Positions 36,593-48,390 of a DNA stretch of 64,000 nucleotides are shown one piece after another; positions within the stretch are counted from its first letter, which is position 1, and each line of letters starts with the position of its first letter. A program made the position numbers and the translations under genes. The notes under the pieces are model-generated. The model made no database searches, was not told the DNA's origin, and worked only from the letters and a program-made list of their open reading frames with translations. Source of the DNA: Poecilobothrus nobilitatus (taxonomy: Eukaryota; Arthropoda; Insecta; Diptera; Dolichopodidae); assembly GCA_947095535.1 (NCBI GenBank), contig OX352774.1:81902416-81966415 (forward strand), written 5' to 3'.

Positions 36593-37315
36593 AAACGAGG
36601 AAAAATGTTGAATTGAGTGTAGTTGAGTCTACTGTAGGATACCTGTATAAAGGTAATACATATATGCTGTTTTCATAAAATCTGATCATCTTTTCCACAT
36701 GTTTTAAGTACCATGATATATTTATGTAAATTTTGGAGTTGTATGTCAGCTACTCGAATTTGTTACCCAGAACAAACTAAATTTAACAAAAATGATTGTT
36801 ATAAAATTTGATCATCTTTTACAAGATTTCAAAGTTCTAACTTAATTAAGTTCCAAGTTCCAAAAAAATCTGAATCTATGTGGGGCTAGAATAACAAAAC
36901 TTCATACAAATGATACTTATATAAATCAAGGATATAAATTATACTTAGATAAAAAAAAAAAAAGAAGATGGATGGCAGCCACTCGAATCTGTTGCTGGAA
37001 ACTAACAACATTTTCTTAAAGTTATTACCATAAAATTTGATCATCTTTTACAAGATTTGAAATCTAACTTAAGTCTAGCTTAAATAAGTTTTAAGATATA
37101 AAAGGTACCTGAATCTTCTGCTCCAGCACAATCAAATTTTACTGAAGTTGTTGATTCCTAACTTGACATCTTTTTACAAAATTTCAGATTTCAGATACCT
37201 AGCTTCAATAGACCCTGAGTTATTTTTATTTGAAAAGGAAAGATATGTGACAGCTAATCGAAACTGTTGCATCAGCACAACCAAATTTTTAGATTTTAGA
37301 TCTAGATTTTAGATT
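36593..37315 (+). mobile_element. DINE-1-like element copy 3, decayed
   Basis: The left end ACGAGGAAAAATGTTGAATT with GGATACCTGTATAAAGGTAA corresponds to the GGGATACCCGTATGAACGTA of copy 1. At least four blocks of the tandem unit follow (TGTATGTCAGCTACTCGAAT, ATGGCAGCCACTCGAATCTG, TACCTGAATCTTCTGC, TGTGACAGCTAATCGAAACT). Each has an ATCATCTTTTACAAGATTT or similar core. The GACG run and right terminal repeat are not visible, so the 3' end is missing. Confidence 0.55.
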
Positions 37316-37379
37316 TCTAAACAACCGGATGATGGTCCCATGATCAACTTCCCTACATTTAATCGCAAAGTTCTTCGGA

Positions 37380-37414
37380 GTCTGATGCTAGAAGTCTGAA
37401 TTCTAGCATCAGAC
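37380..37414. repeat. Perfect 14-bp hairpin
   Basis: GTCTGATGCTAGAA (37380-37393) is perfectly complementary to TTCTAGCATCAGAC (37401-37414) around a 7-base loop GTCTGAA, which itself repeats the start of the arm. It lies in a stretch (37320-37760) that is less AT-rich than average. No neighbouring gene explains it. Confidence 0.85.
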
Positions 37415-39099
37415 ATACGTGTATAAAATCGTCTCTACAACGCCTAAACATTTCTGTGACAGATTTGTCTATTCTTTCAGTATATGCTCTTATCATCAGA
37501 TGGCCAGTGTTGAATTACTATATAAGTGAACTAGGACAACGAATTATAGGAACTCATTCTTAACTTGTACGTTCAAATTGAGCAACATATTACTACCACA
37601 GATGCCCGAGTCGTATAATTTACAGAAGTTTAAGGATTTAGCCAACTTGCATCTGCTAAAATTTCTATTGAATTCCACTACTACAATCTAATTTCAGTTA
37701 TCCCCTTTTCTTTCATCATCCAATTCCTCAGCCATTATGATTAGTCCATGACACTGACTACGGGGGGAAATGATTTTAGTAGGTAAAAATTTACATTAAA
37801 TTACAAAGAAGCCTAGGTGTTGTTGGTATCTTTTGAATATTTACACCTCCCGCAGCAAAAACAGAAAAAAAAAGTTAATAAGAGCCTTGATTTGCGTGTA
37901 AGTCTTATTATCCAGCAACCTATGCATTATTAAAGATAATAAAGAAACCTCCATTTTTTTTTGACACACTGTATCTTTTCTTCTTATTTTACTTATATAA
38001 CATTATTAACTACATAAAATTGTGTATATAAATGCACTCTTTTCTTTATTTATAAAATACACAATTTTCCATATTTATAAATTATTAAACTATATTTTGT
38101 TTATGCATATGTATATATACAATAACTATATATTATATATGTATATATTTACAAGTATTCCATACAAGTTTTAAATATTTGCAAGTTTTTATAATACTTA
38201 GTGCGTTTAAGATAAATTAAATGTATTTCCATATTATATTAAATCAAAAAATAATAAATAACAATAACATGTATGTATATATATAATTATGTATGAAAAT
38301 GAAAGATATATTTATTGTACATACATATAAATATATACATAATATACACTGGAACATTGACAAAATTTACATGAGTAAATGAAGACGCAATTAAATGCAT
38401 TATAGAGCAAGGACAACAAAGTACTCAGATACTAAAAAAACAAAAAGAAAACAAAAAATAATTATACACTATTTAGATAAATGTATATATGTATATGTAT
38501 ATAGATGTATATAATATATAAAATATATTAATACTAAGTAAAATATAAATGAACTTAATGTAGGATATTATTCAAGTAGATTTGGTGATGAAATTTATTA
38601 TACTTGTATATATATATGAAGAGCATCATTATAAAATATAAAAAGAAAATTTTTGAAATATAATAAAATAAAACATTATATTATATATTTTACAATTCAA
38701 TATTTAAATAACGTACATACATTACATACTTTATAGTTACAATCAAAATCAGAAAAGAAATTTAAAAAAATAAAATAAATATAAAATGAATATATTACAA
38801 TTTACTGTATTCATTTACATATACAAAAATATAAATAAATAAATAAATACATACATGCATATATTTATAAAGATGGTGTATTATGTATACTGTATAGTAT
38901 TTTTTATCTTAAAATATGATAATTCTCTAATAAAAAAACATTTGCAACTATTTAATTCATTACTTCCCTTTTTTTACTTCCCTCTTTAATTCGAGGTACA
39001 TTAGATTGTTATTTAAAAGGTTTAAATGACAATGCAACCTTTTGATGCAGGTCTATATATCTCCTTCTATCACTACGTGTGGTGGATTTTCCCTCCACT
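37415..39099. other. Spacer: GC-richer patch then AT-rich sequence
   Basis: 37415-37760 is relatively GC-rich (CAGATGGCCAGTGTTGAATT) and may be degraded coding or element sequence. Both strands are interrupted by stops and I recognise no motif. 37980-38900 is very AT-rich with TATATA and (AAAT)n patches. Confidence 0.45.
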
Positions 39100-39720
39100 T
39101 ATAATTCTTCTATAGGTATACTGCTTCTAAAAAATTAAAGATTTGTATAGTGTTTATTGCTGCCAATTTATCTTCGACAAAACTATATACTCCTAAGTGC
39201 ACATATCTTAATCGATGTGAATCTGCACAGTTTTTGAATATGTGACCTGGAGTTTCTTCTTGTTCTTGTTGACACAATTTGCGTGTAAAAAAATTTTCCA
39301 TTCCAATTTTCTTCAAGAGCTGCTTTAGTCGGTAGTTTCTCGATAGGAATCCTCTTAGAATTCTCAATACATTTTTACTAAATCCTATGATTTTATCATA
39401 TCTTTTCCGGTCCGGTTCTTTTCATATTTTTCCGGTCCGGTTCCGGTTTTATCATAGCTTCCCAAAAACACCTTAGATTGTCTGAGACCAGATTTTTCAC
39501 TCCATAGTTTCCTCCTACAATTTTCCTCTTCGATTTTTAGTGCTTCTCTTACTCTGTGTTTACCTTAGCCAGAAAAAAGTTTGTAGCTGTAAAAAGAGTT
39601 GCAGCTCTTTCTTGTGCACTTTGATCGGCCTCCTCATTTCTCTCTATACCTAGGTGTACAGGTACTTAGTAGAGGCTTACTTTATTTTTTTTTTCCCAAG
39701 CGGTTTAGTTTCATTAAGCA
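39100..39720 (-). mobile_element. LINE remnant: RNase H domain and C-terminal zinc knuckle (pseudogene)
   Basis: Read on the minus strand from about 39720: ISLEVLNETKPLG, then KVSLY(stop)VPVHLGIERNEEADQS, a decayed form of the RNase H WVPGHxGIxGNExAD motif with an internal stop. AQERAATLFTATNFF and REALKIEEENCRRKLW follow. The last open piece (39367-39110) reads RILRGFLSRNYRLKQLLKKIG...LCQQEQEETPGHIFKNCADSHRLRYVHLG, which matches the CxxC...TPxHxxxxC tail of LINEs carrying RNase H (R1/LOA/I-type), with the first cysteine lost. A 25-base direct repeat TTTTCCGGTCCGGTTC (39403 and 39428) interrupts the frame. It belongs to a different LINE clade from the one at 16 kb, which ends without RNase H. 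The upstream RT is not present. Confidence 0.8.
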
Positions 39721-41914
39721 CTTCCAAGCTAATTGAGATATACATTCTATATATGGATGTCAAGCCTATTCTAGTATGTAACAATTTTGGTATACATTTT
39801 AAACTAAAAAAAAATTAATTTTTACTATGGATCCAAAAAATGATGTGGAAGACCTCTTAGCAATGAAGACCACTTAGCAATGAAAAACAAATATAATAAT
39901 TTTGTTTTTACAAGTTTTTTGGTATTGAAATTTCCCAAATGAATCTCCAAAAGCGCGAATCTAAAACCTTTTTATAAATAAATCAAGGAAAAGGACGATC
40001 TATCAAAATAAGACAATTATTGTGTTGGACAACTCAGCGCATAAAAATTGTGTTCATATTTTCAGAATGCACTCAGAGTATGATCTCTGTCCTCGTATTA
40101 AAATTTCCGAGCATATACACGTATCTATAAAAAATAATTAAGGAGGATTTTAGAGTTGGATACAAAATCAAGATTATACGCTTTTTCGTGAATATGTTGT
40201 TATATAAATATGTGAGATTACGAATTAGGAGGGATTTTAAGTTGGTCACCAAATAATGGTTTCCTGCTTTTCTAGAATATACATATATATATATATATAT
40301 ATAAATATAGTTTGCCCATAAAATTATGGAAAGGTTTATCTATAGACAATGTTTATTCAAGCAAATTAAATCTAATCAAAGGATAGAACAGAGAAATGAC
40401 AATCCAAACAAATATCATACAGTAAAATTATATCTGATCATCGTATACTAATATCGTATACTAATATAATACTGTCGTAAAAATCCATGTACAAAAGATC
40501 ATTGCTTTATACATGTTTTAAACTTATAAAAATGTTCAACATTTGAAGACTAATGCGCTAATTCACGTTAGCCTCTTGAAATCAAAGAAAATTATGAGTA
40601 AAAAACTCCCTCATCAATACCATATCAAAGAATATCGCAAATTTATATTCAAATTAACGAATGGCACTTAAAAAAAATTATTCGAAGTAAAAAAATATAT
40701 TTCATTTACATTCCATAAAGCATAAAAATTTCACATAACAACTCTCAGACAAAAGTACATAAAAGAAAATTCCTTAAAACCATAAATTTTCATACTCCAT
40801 TCCAAAATTTTGAAAGAAAATATAAAAACACTTCTTTAAATGCAAATTTTATTTATACCTATATATATACAAATTTTTATATACATATACATTAAACAAT
40901 TAATTTTTTTTTTTTCCATAATAATAAAAATAAAAAAAAAACATAAAAACCATATTATCATATAATTTACTGCTAGTGAATAATACTACTGCTGAAGAAT
41001 TTTTTTTTTTAATCTCTTGAAATCAGAAATCAATAATCCCTAGTTTTACACCCCAGGATTTACAATATACTTTTACGATACAACAATAACACCGTTATTG
41101 TAGAGAATTCTTAAATATGTATATTTAATTCTTTTATTAAGTCTCCCATTTTTAACAGGTATTAATTAGCGTATATATACTAGAAATATAATACAATTGA
41201 TAGTTACTGGATTCTCTACCAAATTATTACCATCATTTAACACTTTTAATTTTATAGAGCAGAGAGAATTTAAACATGAAACTAAAATAGAAAAATAAAA
41301 ATATTTCTTTCTTTTTTTTTTCAATCCTCCCGAAGTAAAAAAAAAACCCTCCTTTAATTTGTCTGCTACAAATAGCAACAATTCTTTACAACTAAATAAA
41401 TAAAACAAAATAATAAAAAAATAAAAAAAAACCTAGTCTTACTACAACCACGACAATAACTTCAAAATATCATTTAAAAATATTTCACTATATTTATTGC
41501 AGGTGAATCACATTAATATACATACATATTTTATAAAAATAACCGTTGCATTTTTCTTATTAGATACTACAATAATAATTTACTTTGATTTATATATACA
41601 AATCCACCTTCCATTTATGCCTGTGATATTTTTCTCCCTGGACATTTTGAATTTTTGTTCACAAGACTCCGACAAATATGCAATATTTTTTAGTACTATA
41701 AGTTATATTAAGATTTGAAATATTTTAAAGATTCTTTTTTAAAAGATTTTGTTTGTTAAATTATTTTTAATTCAATATAAAAAAAAAAATTAATTTTTGA
41801 TAGCATGAACTTTTAGTTTTAAAGTTGGATCAAAATGAAAATTAAATCAGCAAAAACTATAGAAAATAATAATAACAATTAACAACAAATTTTTTTTTTT
41901 TTTTCCTAAGGCAG
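39721..41914. other. AT-rich spacer containing RepZ tandem
   Basis: 40138-40290 holds two copies of a repeat (RepZ) with an 86-base period: AGGAGGATTTTAGAGTTGGA at 40141 and AGGAGGGATTTTAAGTTGGT at 40227. It is followed by a (TA)n run near 40282-40302. RepZ also occurs at about 18172 and weakly at 1797. A short duplication CTTAGCAATGAA lies at about 39857-39882. No gene was seen. Confidence 0.5.
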
Positions 41915-42330
41915 GTGGGAATTTTCCAAAGACACCAAGAATTTCGCCTTGGTAATGTCAGATTCTTACTAACTAAACCCACCTCCCCCTTTAGCCAATA
42001 TAATTGGATGAAACACTTACCTACGAACGCAGTATATTGGCTAGGGAGTAGGAATAGGAAATAGATACGGAAACATTGAATTGGGAGTGGGACTGCAAGG
42101 AAACAGTGAATCCGCCTATTATTATTATTATTTTGCTAACAGTGACTATAGCCGTTACAACAGTTACACTTACAACATGTAGTAGTATATAGCACCTTAC
42201 TGCATGAGGTAATTATTGAAGGCAACCCCCACTGTCACTGTAGCGGCTGTTATTATTGGTATAAGTATTCTTATTAATATTATTATTATTTTACTACAGA
42301 GTCAGGGTCATCAGTGGAAGATTCATCAGT
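41915..42330 (-). repeat. RepX copy 2 (inverted partner of 12.1-12.47 kb)
   Basis: Shared landmarks, in minus orientation relative to copy 1: TTACTAACTAAACCCACCTC, TTTAGCCAATATAATTGGAT, TTGGGAGTGGGACTGCAAGG, TATTATTATTATTATTTTGC and TACTGCATGAGGTAATTATT. This copy is slightly longer, with CATTTCGCCTTGGTAATGTC-type sequence at one side and ATCAGTGGAAGATTCATCAG at the other. It is non-coding. Confidence 0.6.
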
Positions 42331-43185
42331 GGAAATTTTGCCGAAGCTTTCTAAACCATTTTAAACATATAATATAAAAATTTATATGGTTTTCATAACA
42401 AAAAAAAAAAATAACAAAAAAGAGAAAACTTTACAAATATTACATGGTTGTATACATACAATTGTTATAGTAATTCAGGAAATAGTAATTCCTCAATTTT
42501 AACTACCATCATTTTCAACCCAATCATTGAAATCACTCCTTTCAAGGGCAAAAAATTTGTGTATAATGAATTAAGTAACGATTTTTTTTTCTTCTACAAA
42601 ACAAAAAAACCAAAAAACAAAATAAAAATTACAGTCAATTTGTTAGTCTTGGAAATGACGGTTGCATGGAAAAACTATTTATTATTTCCTGTAAAGGAAA
42701 TATATATATATATAATAAATACATACAAAACCAAAATATACGGTACTTTTACAATAGTGGTCAAATAATAAAGATCGATAATAAAAATTTATATTAATGT
42801 GATTTCTTCCAGTTTTTCAAGCTAATTCAATATTGTTATATTATCTTTTAAAGGTAAGAATAGAATTACTATCTAAAATAAGAACTACTAAAAAAAGAAG
42901 AACATAATTATTACTTGCTTGCATAAAATATACTAAGGTTGCAGAATTATTATAACTGGACATACTATACTTGAATTAATCTAGCGGGAATTTTTAACAG
43001 CTTAAAATTTAACACTAACACATGAGACAAGATATTCAAAAGCTGTTTATCGAACAGATCACATTATCAACTTGTAATTTTCGCCAGTAACAAACTATTC
43101 AATTTGTAAAATTTCGAAAAGTCAATTAAAATACACGTGTTTTTTTTATATCTGTATAAATGTAGTTTAAGAGAAGTATAATTGT
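42331..43185. other. AT-rich spacer
   Basis: The 106-codon frame at 42448-42768 (plus; YTYNCYSNSGNSNSSILTTI start) has no recognisable domain, is Asn/Lys/Ile-rich and lies in AT-rich sequence. I do not call it a gene. Nothing else was seen. Confidence 0.4.
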
Positions 43186-43500
43186 ACTTGTATTTGTAAT
43201 TGTATTTGTATTTGTGAATCATTTGCGCCACCTTAAAGGAAAAGAAGTAGGTATGACAAAGTAGATATATTTTTGCTCAGGATCAAATTCGGAATGAAGT
43301 TTAGATCTTTACGTCCGATCATCCGTCCTTGGTAATTTAAAAAGTTCGATATCTGAAATTTTGCAAAAGATGATCAAGTTTTATGACAAAAATTTTTGTA
43401 AAATTTGGTGGTCATATTTTTCTACTTAATTACGGTATAAATCTGAAGATCAGTTTTGCAAGAATTTCTATAAAATTTGGTTAGTTTAGTGTAACGATTT
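43186..43500 (-). mobile_element. DINE-1-like fragment with TTTGTA microsatellite
   Basis: In reverse orientation the DINE-like core TTTTGTCATAAAACTTGATC, ATCTTTTGCAAAATTTCAGA and a CAAGGACGGATGATCGGACG stretch are recognisable, with CCTTTAAGGTGGCGCAAATG in place of the AAGGTGTCACAAACG segment. The outer end has become a (TTTGTA)n-like run at about 43191-43217. The left part is missing. Confidence 0.5.
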
Positions 43501-44884
43501 TGAATTTCTATCATACAGTCTATCTACAGTCAATTTTTTTTTTTTGTTTTTGAACAAAATTCCTACATTTTGCACATTTGGGTTTCATCCTTTTTAATTA
43601 TTTGACCATTACTGCCTAAAATACTATGAAATTAATTTAACACTATACAATAATAACTGTTTTAAAGCAAAAATAATAATCATTTTCATATACTAATTTG
43701 TTTTTCTTCTTAAGGGAGTGTAGACTTTCTTTCTTTATTTTTTATTTTTTTTTTTTTCGCCTTCCTTTGAAAGTATAAAGTGTATAATTAATGTAAATAA
43801 CCAGAACTTATTATGTTTTAACATAATGCTAAAATAAAAATTAGTATTCTTAAAAGGGGTGGACATTTAGTAAATAGCTAAAAAATAAAAACGAATTTTT
43901 ACATAGAATTATTTTCAGTTAGAAATGTCGTATTCTGTTCGAAACAGGGGGAGCAAGATAAAAATTCAATTACTGTTTGTTCAGTTATATAATTTTTTTT
44001 TTTTGTTGTTGTTTTTATTTTTGTCTCTTTTTGAATTTTATTTTTATTATTTTCCTTTTCAAAAAAAAAAATTTATATTGTATATATAAATATATATATA
44101 TATATATATAAGTCAGGTCCTTAAAAAAATATTATTTTTTCATTTTGTCTGCAATTTAAGAATAAAATTCAATTTGAAATGTTTTTTAATCTATAAAAAT
44201 TATAAAACGCTTCTTTCAGATAATTTAATATATTTTGTTTATCATAAAATATATAGGTATATATATAGTCATATAAATATATAAATATATACAAAAATTT
44301 TTTAACTTTAAAACTAATTCAATTTACAATTATTTTTCTAGGAATTCTCTTTTATTTTTTTCAATTTAATTAAAATGTCAAAGATTTAAATTAGGAGTTG
44401 TAGAAGTTTAACAGAATGATATAAAAGTTATATGAAATTTAAACTTTTATTTTATGCAGAAATTAATTTCAAAGAACTACAAAACTTTAAATAACAGAAG
44501 AATAAAATTAACTTAAAATAGATATTAAAATATTAAACTATATATCTTATAAAAACCAAACATATGATATAATTCTAAGTATCTTATGCATATTTTCCTA
44601 TTTTAAATTCTAAAAGTAAGTATGGACGATGAGTTAAGATAAAATTTGAACATATCAAATGTTCTAAGGCTGAACAATTTAATATAATATAATACAAATT
44701 GCAACGTGCTAAATATTAAGCGAGTTACAAAAATTCCATAAAAACTATCCTTTTTTTTTCAAATATGATAATGTACATCCTTTTACATATTTCATTTGTA
44801 TACGAAATTGCGAATAAATAATCAAATTCAGAATCATTAATACCTGATCTGAAAATTAAATTCGTTAAATTCGTTAATTAAATT
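43501..44884. other. AT-rich spacer
   Basis: No gene was seen. TATATA repeats occur at about 44080-44110 and 44250-44290; T runs near 43746 and 43990. Confidence 0.5.
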
Positions 44885-45508
44885 CAGACGCTTAGCTTCA
44901 TAAAGCTCCGAGAGATGCAAGAAGCCTAAACCTACTTACTGCCCATCCATCTAGCCCAACCATATTTTGCAGAAGTTATTAACATGCAATTTGACATATT
45001 TTTACAAAATTTCAGATTCCTAGCTTCAATAAACACTTAATTACTTACATTTAAAAAGAGAAGTTGTATGGCAGCTACCCGAACCTGTTGCAGGAGCACA
45101 ACCAAATTTTACGAATGTTATTGACCTGTAACTCGACATCATTTAGCAAAATTTCAGATACCTAGCTTCATATACTGAATTATTTCCGTATAAAAAAAGA
45201 AGTTGTATGGCAGCTACTCGAATCCGGCAGCCGAAAATGCTCGATTTAAATAGCGAAACTAACAATTTTGTAAAAGTGATGTAAAAAAAATTTCAGTCTT
45301 CTAGCTACCTTTTTTTTTTTGAGTTATTGTGCGGACAAATAGACGGACGAACTATCGACAGATGAACATGGCTGAATCGAATCAGAATTTGATTCTGAGC
45401 CGATCTATATATTTGACACTATATCCAGCTTTACTCTGTTAAAGTGTCACAAACGTAATGATAAGTTTATTATACTGTTGAACATAGTTCATACGGGTAT
45501 AAAAATCT
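44885..45508 (+). mobile_element. DINE-1-like element copy 4
   Basis: The interior and right end are well preserved. Tandem blocks start GTTGTATGGCAGCTACCCGA (45063) and GTTGTATGGCAGCTACTCGA (45202), a 139-base period. They are followed by GTGCGGACAAATAGACGGAC, CAGAATTTGATTCTGAGCCG, AAGTGTCACAAACGTAATGA and TTCATACGGGTATAAAAA. The left subterminal TACCCGTATGAA is absent, so it is 5'-truncated or decayed. Confidence 0.65.
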
Positions 45509-46344
45509 CTGATGACAGCTTATCTGAAAATCCAGTAAAATATGTCAAAGGATTAGAGAATCCAACAAAAAACAACAATAACTGAATCAATATTTAATTT
45601 AAAAATCTGAAAAATAAACTAATCGAAAGTTATTAATACTTCATTTAGATAATCATATAGCTTCTATGCAATGTAGGCAGTTAGCATTGTCTTAATGTAT
45701 CTCACTAATAGTTTCAATAAATATAAAACGTCTGATACTAACAAAGTGTGTAGGTACGAAAAAATTTAATTTATTGCATCTTCAAAAAACTGTTTAATCA
45801 GAAATAATTGTGTTTGTTGTAAAATATTTTGTTCGAATGTCAAAAGTCAAAACTATGAAGTTTTCAAAAAAAGCATCAACAGATAAAAAAAAAAGTATAT
45901 CTAAAAAAAAAAATTAAAATAGCGTTTTAAAAATAAGAAGGGGCAATCAGCATGAATAGAAATTTTAATATATAGATAACAATCTCAATCAAGGTTGTAA
46001 AAAACTTTTTTTTAAATTTTTAAATCTCAAATTTTATTTCGATTCGATTCATAATTTTCTTGAATTTAGTCCATTATGTGCAATAAAATAAATTTTGCAA
46101 AATTTTGCTTCTTTCGTATTTTGAGAATACTTTCAGCTAAAACATTTAAATTGACACGAAGAAGATATTTGAGAATAAACATAAGCATAATCAGAAAAAA
46201 TGTACAAAATGTTTTGCACTTCAACATATTTAAAAGGATTAAAGGTTAAAAATTGATAGTGTTATTGTTAAACACCTGTAATCTGAACACGTATATAAAT
46301 TTGCTTAAATCAAAAGTCAAAAAAAATAAAAATCAAAAATAAAA
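45509..46344. other. AT-rich spacer
   Basis: No gene or repeat pair was recognised. Confidence 0.4.
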
Positions 46345-46415
46345 AAACTTGCTGCATGTGCAGGATTTGTAACCGATTAATTCGTCAAGTGCTAATACCA
46401 TTCGGCACCAAGAAC
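46345..46415 (-). mobile_element. SINE-B fragment (tRNA-like)
   Basis: On the minus strand it reads TTGGTGCCGAATGGTATTAG, CACTTGACGAATTAATCGG and TTACAAATCCTGCACATGCA, which aligns with 54517-54590 (GTGGTTAAGCACGTGGCTTA, TTCAAAACCTGCACAGATAG). It is decayed; the tRNA-like fold is not intact. Confidence 0.5.
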
Positions 46416-46696
46416 ACTTAACAGAATTAAAAACGAGGAAAACCATAAAATAATAATTGAATAAGGAAAATTATGATTAACATCAAAGAGGTTTACCAAT
46501 TTTTAACCTCCATCAACACAATGCTTTACAATAAATCAAGATACCAAAGGCAATAACCTAATAATTAATAAAAACAACATCTAATCTTATTCTAACACCA
46601 CTAGATCAAACTAGTGCCAAGAAGTAAAAAAGACCAGGATTACATTTCAAAAAAAAGGTTATATTAAAATGAAAGCCTAAAACTATGCAAACTCTT

Positions 46697-46895
46697 ATAT
46701 TTTTTTTTTTTAATGCATTTCACTGCCACATAAATGTGGACAGGAAATTACACAACCTTTCCTGTTCAGGTATGGCTGTAAATGTCGTAAGGGGGAATAA
46801 CTCTTACGAGATGTGTGAGATTCGAACCCACACTACCTCGGTGTATACAGCGTATTTTTATACGCCCTTACCCACTAGGACACCGAGGCTCCTAA
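46697..46895 (-). mobile_element. SINE-A copy 5
   Basis: Minus-strand copy with its A tail as a T run (46701-46711). GCCACATAAATGTGGACAGG, AAATTACACAACCTTTCCTG, GAGATTCGAACCCACACTAC (box B complement), TACGCCCTTACCCACTAGGA (box A complement) and CACCGAGGCTCC follow. TCTTATAT at 46693-46700 and 46896-46903 is the target-site duplication. The ORF over this stretch (46685-46945) is the SINE read in antisense, not a gene. Confidence 0.88.
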
Positions 46896-46903
46896 TCTTA
46901 TAT

Positions 46904-47741
46904 TCACACGATATATTATATTGTATTTTTTTTTTTTTTTATTGATTTGTTCAAAACTTTAAGGTTTAATGCTCTTTAATTAATATACAACGTATTTGTC
47001 CTACGCCAACTATCTTCTTTTCAAATTTTGTCATGAATAAAAAATTTGTTAAAAACATAAATAAAAATAAAAAAATATTTGTAATTAACATTATATGCAA
47101 TATTTTCTTTTTTTACTAATAATGAATAAATCTTTGAACAAAAAAAAAAAACAAAGGTTTTAAAATAAAAGGATTTTTAGTTATTAATTTGCTCCGATGA
47201 AATAAATGATAAGAAATGAACAATTATTCTAAAAACAACAGAAACATTTTTTTTTGTTTTTCATTAATATTAGAATTTTCGTTATTAAAATCTGTTCAGT
47301 TTCGATGACTGTTGCCTAAAAAAGAAAATAAAAACGAAAACAAAACTATTGTAAAAATATTTTATAATACAGTTTTATCTTTTGTATCTCAAACAAATAT
47401 CTAAAACAATATAGAATTATATTATTCTATATTTTTATAATTCATTATATTTAAAATTTTCATTTACTTAAGGTTAATGTACAAAAAGTTCAGAACTGAT
47501 TTCTTTGCTTTCTTCGAAATGATAATTCACCAAAAAACGTTATGTTTAAAGAATTGTTATTTTATGGCTTTAAAACATTTTGTGAAAATTGGTTACCAAT
47601 TCGAGAAAGATATTTTGATTTCACTTACATAAACTGGAAAAAATTCAATTTAATTTTTATGGAAAATCAATTACTCTGATTATTTTTTTATCAGAGGTAA
47701 TTTATAAACAAAACAAGACAGTAGGTAAAACGAAAGATACA
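46904..47741. other. AT-rich spacer
   Basis: No gene or repeat was recognised beyond A/T runs near 46925 and 47138. Confidence 0.45.
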
Positions 47742-47932
47742 GGGGGCCTCGATGGCCTAGTGGGTAAGAGCGTATAAAATACCCTGTAAATATCGAGGGA
47801 GTGTGGGTTCGAGTCCCACATATGTCGTAAGAGTTATTCCCCCTTCATTTACAGCCACGCCTGGACAGGAAAGGCTGTGTAATTTCCTGTCCACATTTAT
47901 GTGGCAGAGAAATGCATTAAAAAAAAAAAAAA
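47742..47932 (+). mobile_element. SINE-A copy 6, best-preserved copy
   Basis: The head GGGGGCCTCGATGGCCTAGT continues into GGGTAAGAGCGTATAAAATA, CTGTAAATATCGAGGGAGTG and the box B-type GGGTTCGAGTCCCACA. The body is GTCGTAAGAGTTATTCCCCC. The tail carries a perfect 10-bp stem, GGACAGGAAA (47863-47872) with TTTCCTGTCC (47883-47892). Next to it is a 6-bp stem, CCACAT (47891-47896) with ATGTGG (47899-47904), followed by CAGAGAAATGCATT and an A run. Boxes A and B are spaced as for an internal Pol III promoter. It may still be transcribable. Confidence 0.85.
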
Positions 47933-48049
47933 TACAAAAAGGTAAATTACAATATAAAGCCTTATGTAATTGTGATTTATTTTTCCATCAAAATTGGTCC
48001 TAAACTCTTCCTAAAATTTTTTATAAAAGAAAAAACTATGAAAAAATCA

Positions 48050-48390
48050 AGAGATCCTTTTGACAGTTGTAAGGTAACCTTATATAATTAAGAAAATCTT
48101 TATTTTTATACCTTACTTACGATAAATGTACCCAGGTGTTCAAGGTACAGCTGTCTAAAAATAACGAAATTTCAATTATTTACCTGTAATAGCTCTTAAA
48201 CATCCCTTATTTCAAGTACAAAAATTTCTCCAAAATTTTCCTCCTTTCAAAATATTACAGTTCTCACTGAAGGCGTTGCATTGCAGCCAAAATATATCGA
48301 AATTACATAACTACATTACATAACTGTAAATTTATATACCAAATAGCACAAAATAATTTTTATTTCTTAATATAATAAAACATTAATTTC
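48050..48390 (+). repeat. AE repeat copy, first half
   Basis: AAGGTAACCTTATATAATTA, TACCCAGGTGTTCAAGGTAC with AGCTGTCTAAAAATAACGAA, TGTAATAGCTCTTAAACATC and TACATAACTGTAAATTTATA follow the AE order. The copy then breaks at about 48390. Confidence 0.5.

Noticed and set aside
42448..42768. 106-codon plus-strand frame
   Set aside because: Asn/Lys/Ile-rich product typical of AT-rich chance frames; no recognisable domain.
46685..46945. 86-codon frame over the SINE-A copy
   Set aside because: It is the antisense reading of the SINE; similar peptides appear over the other SINE-A copies for the same reason.
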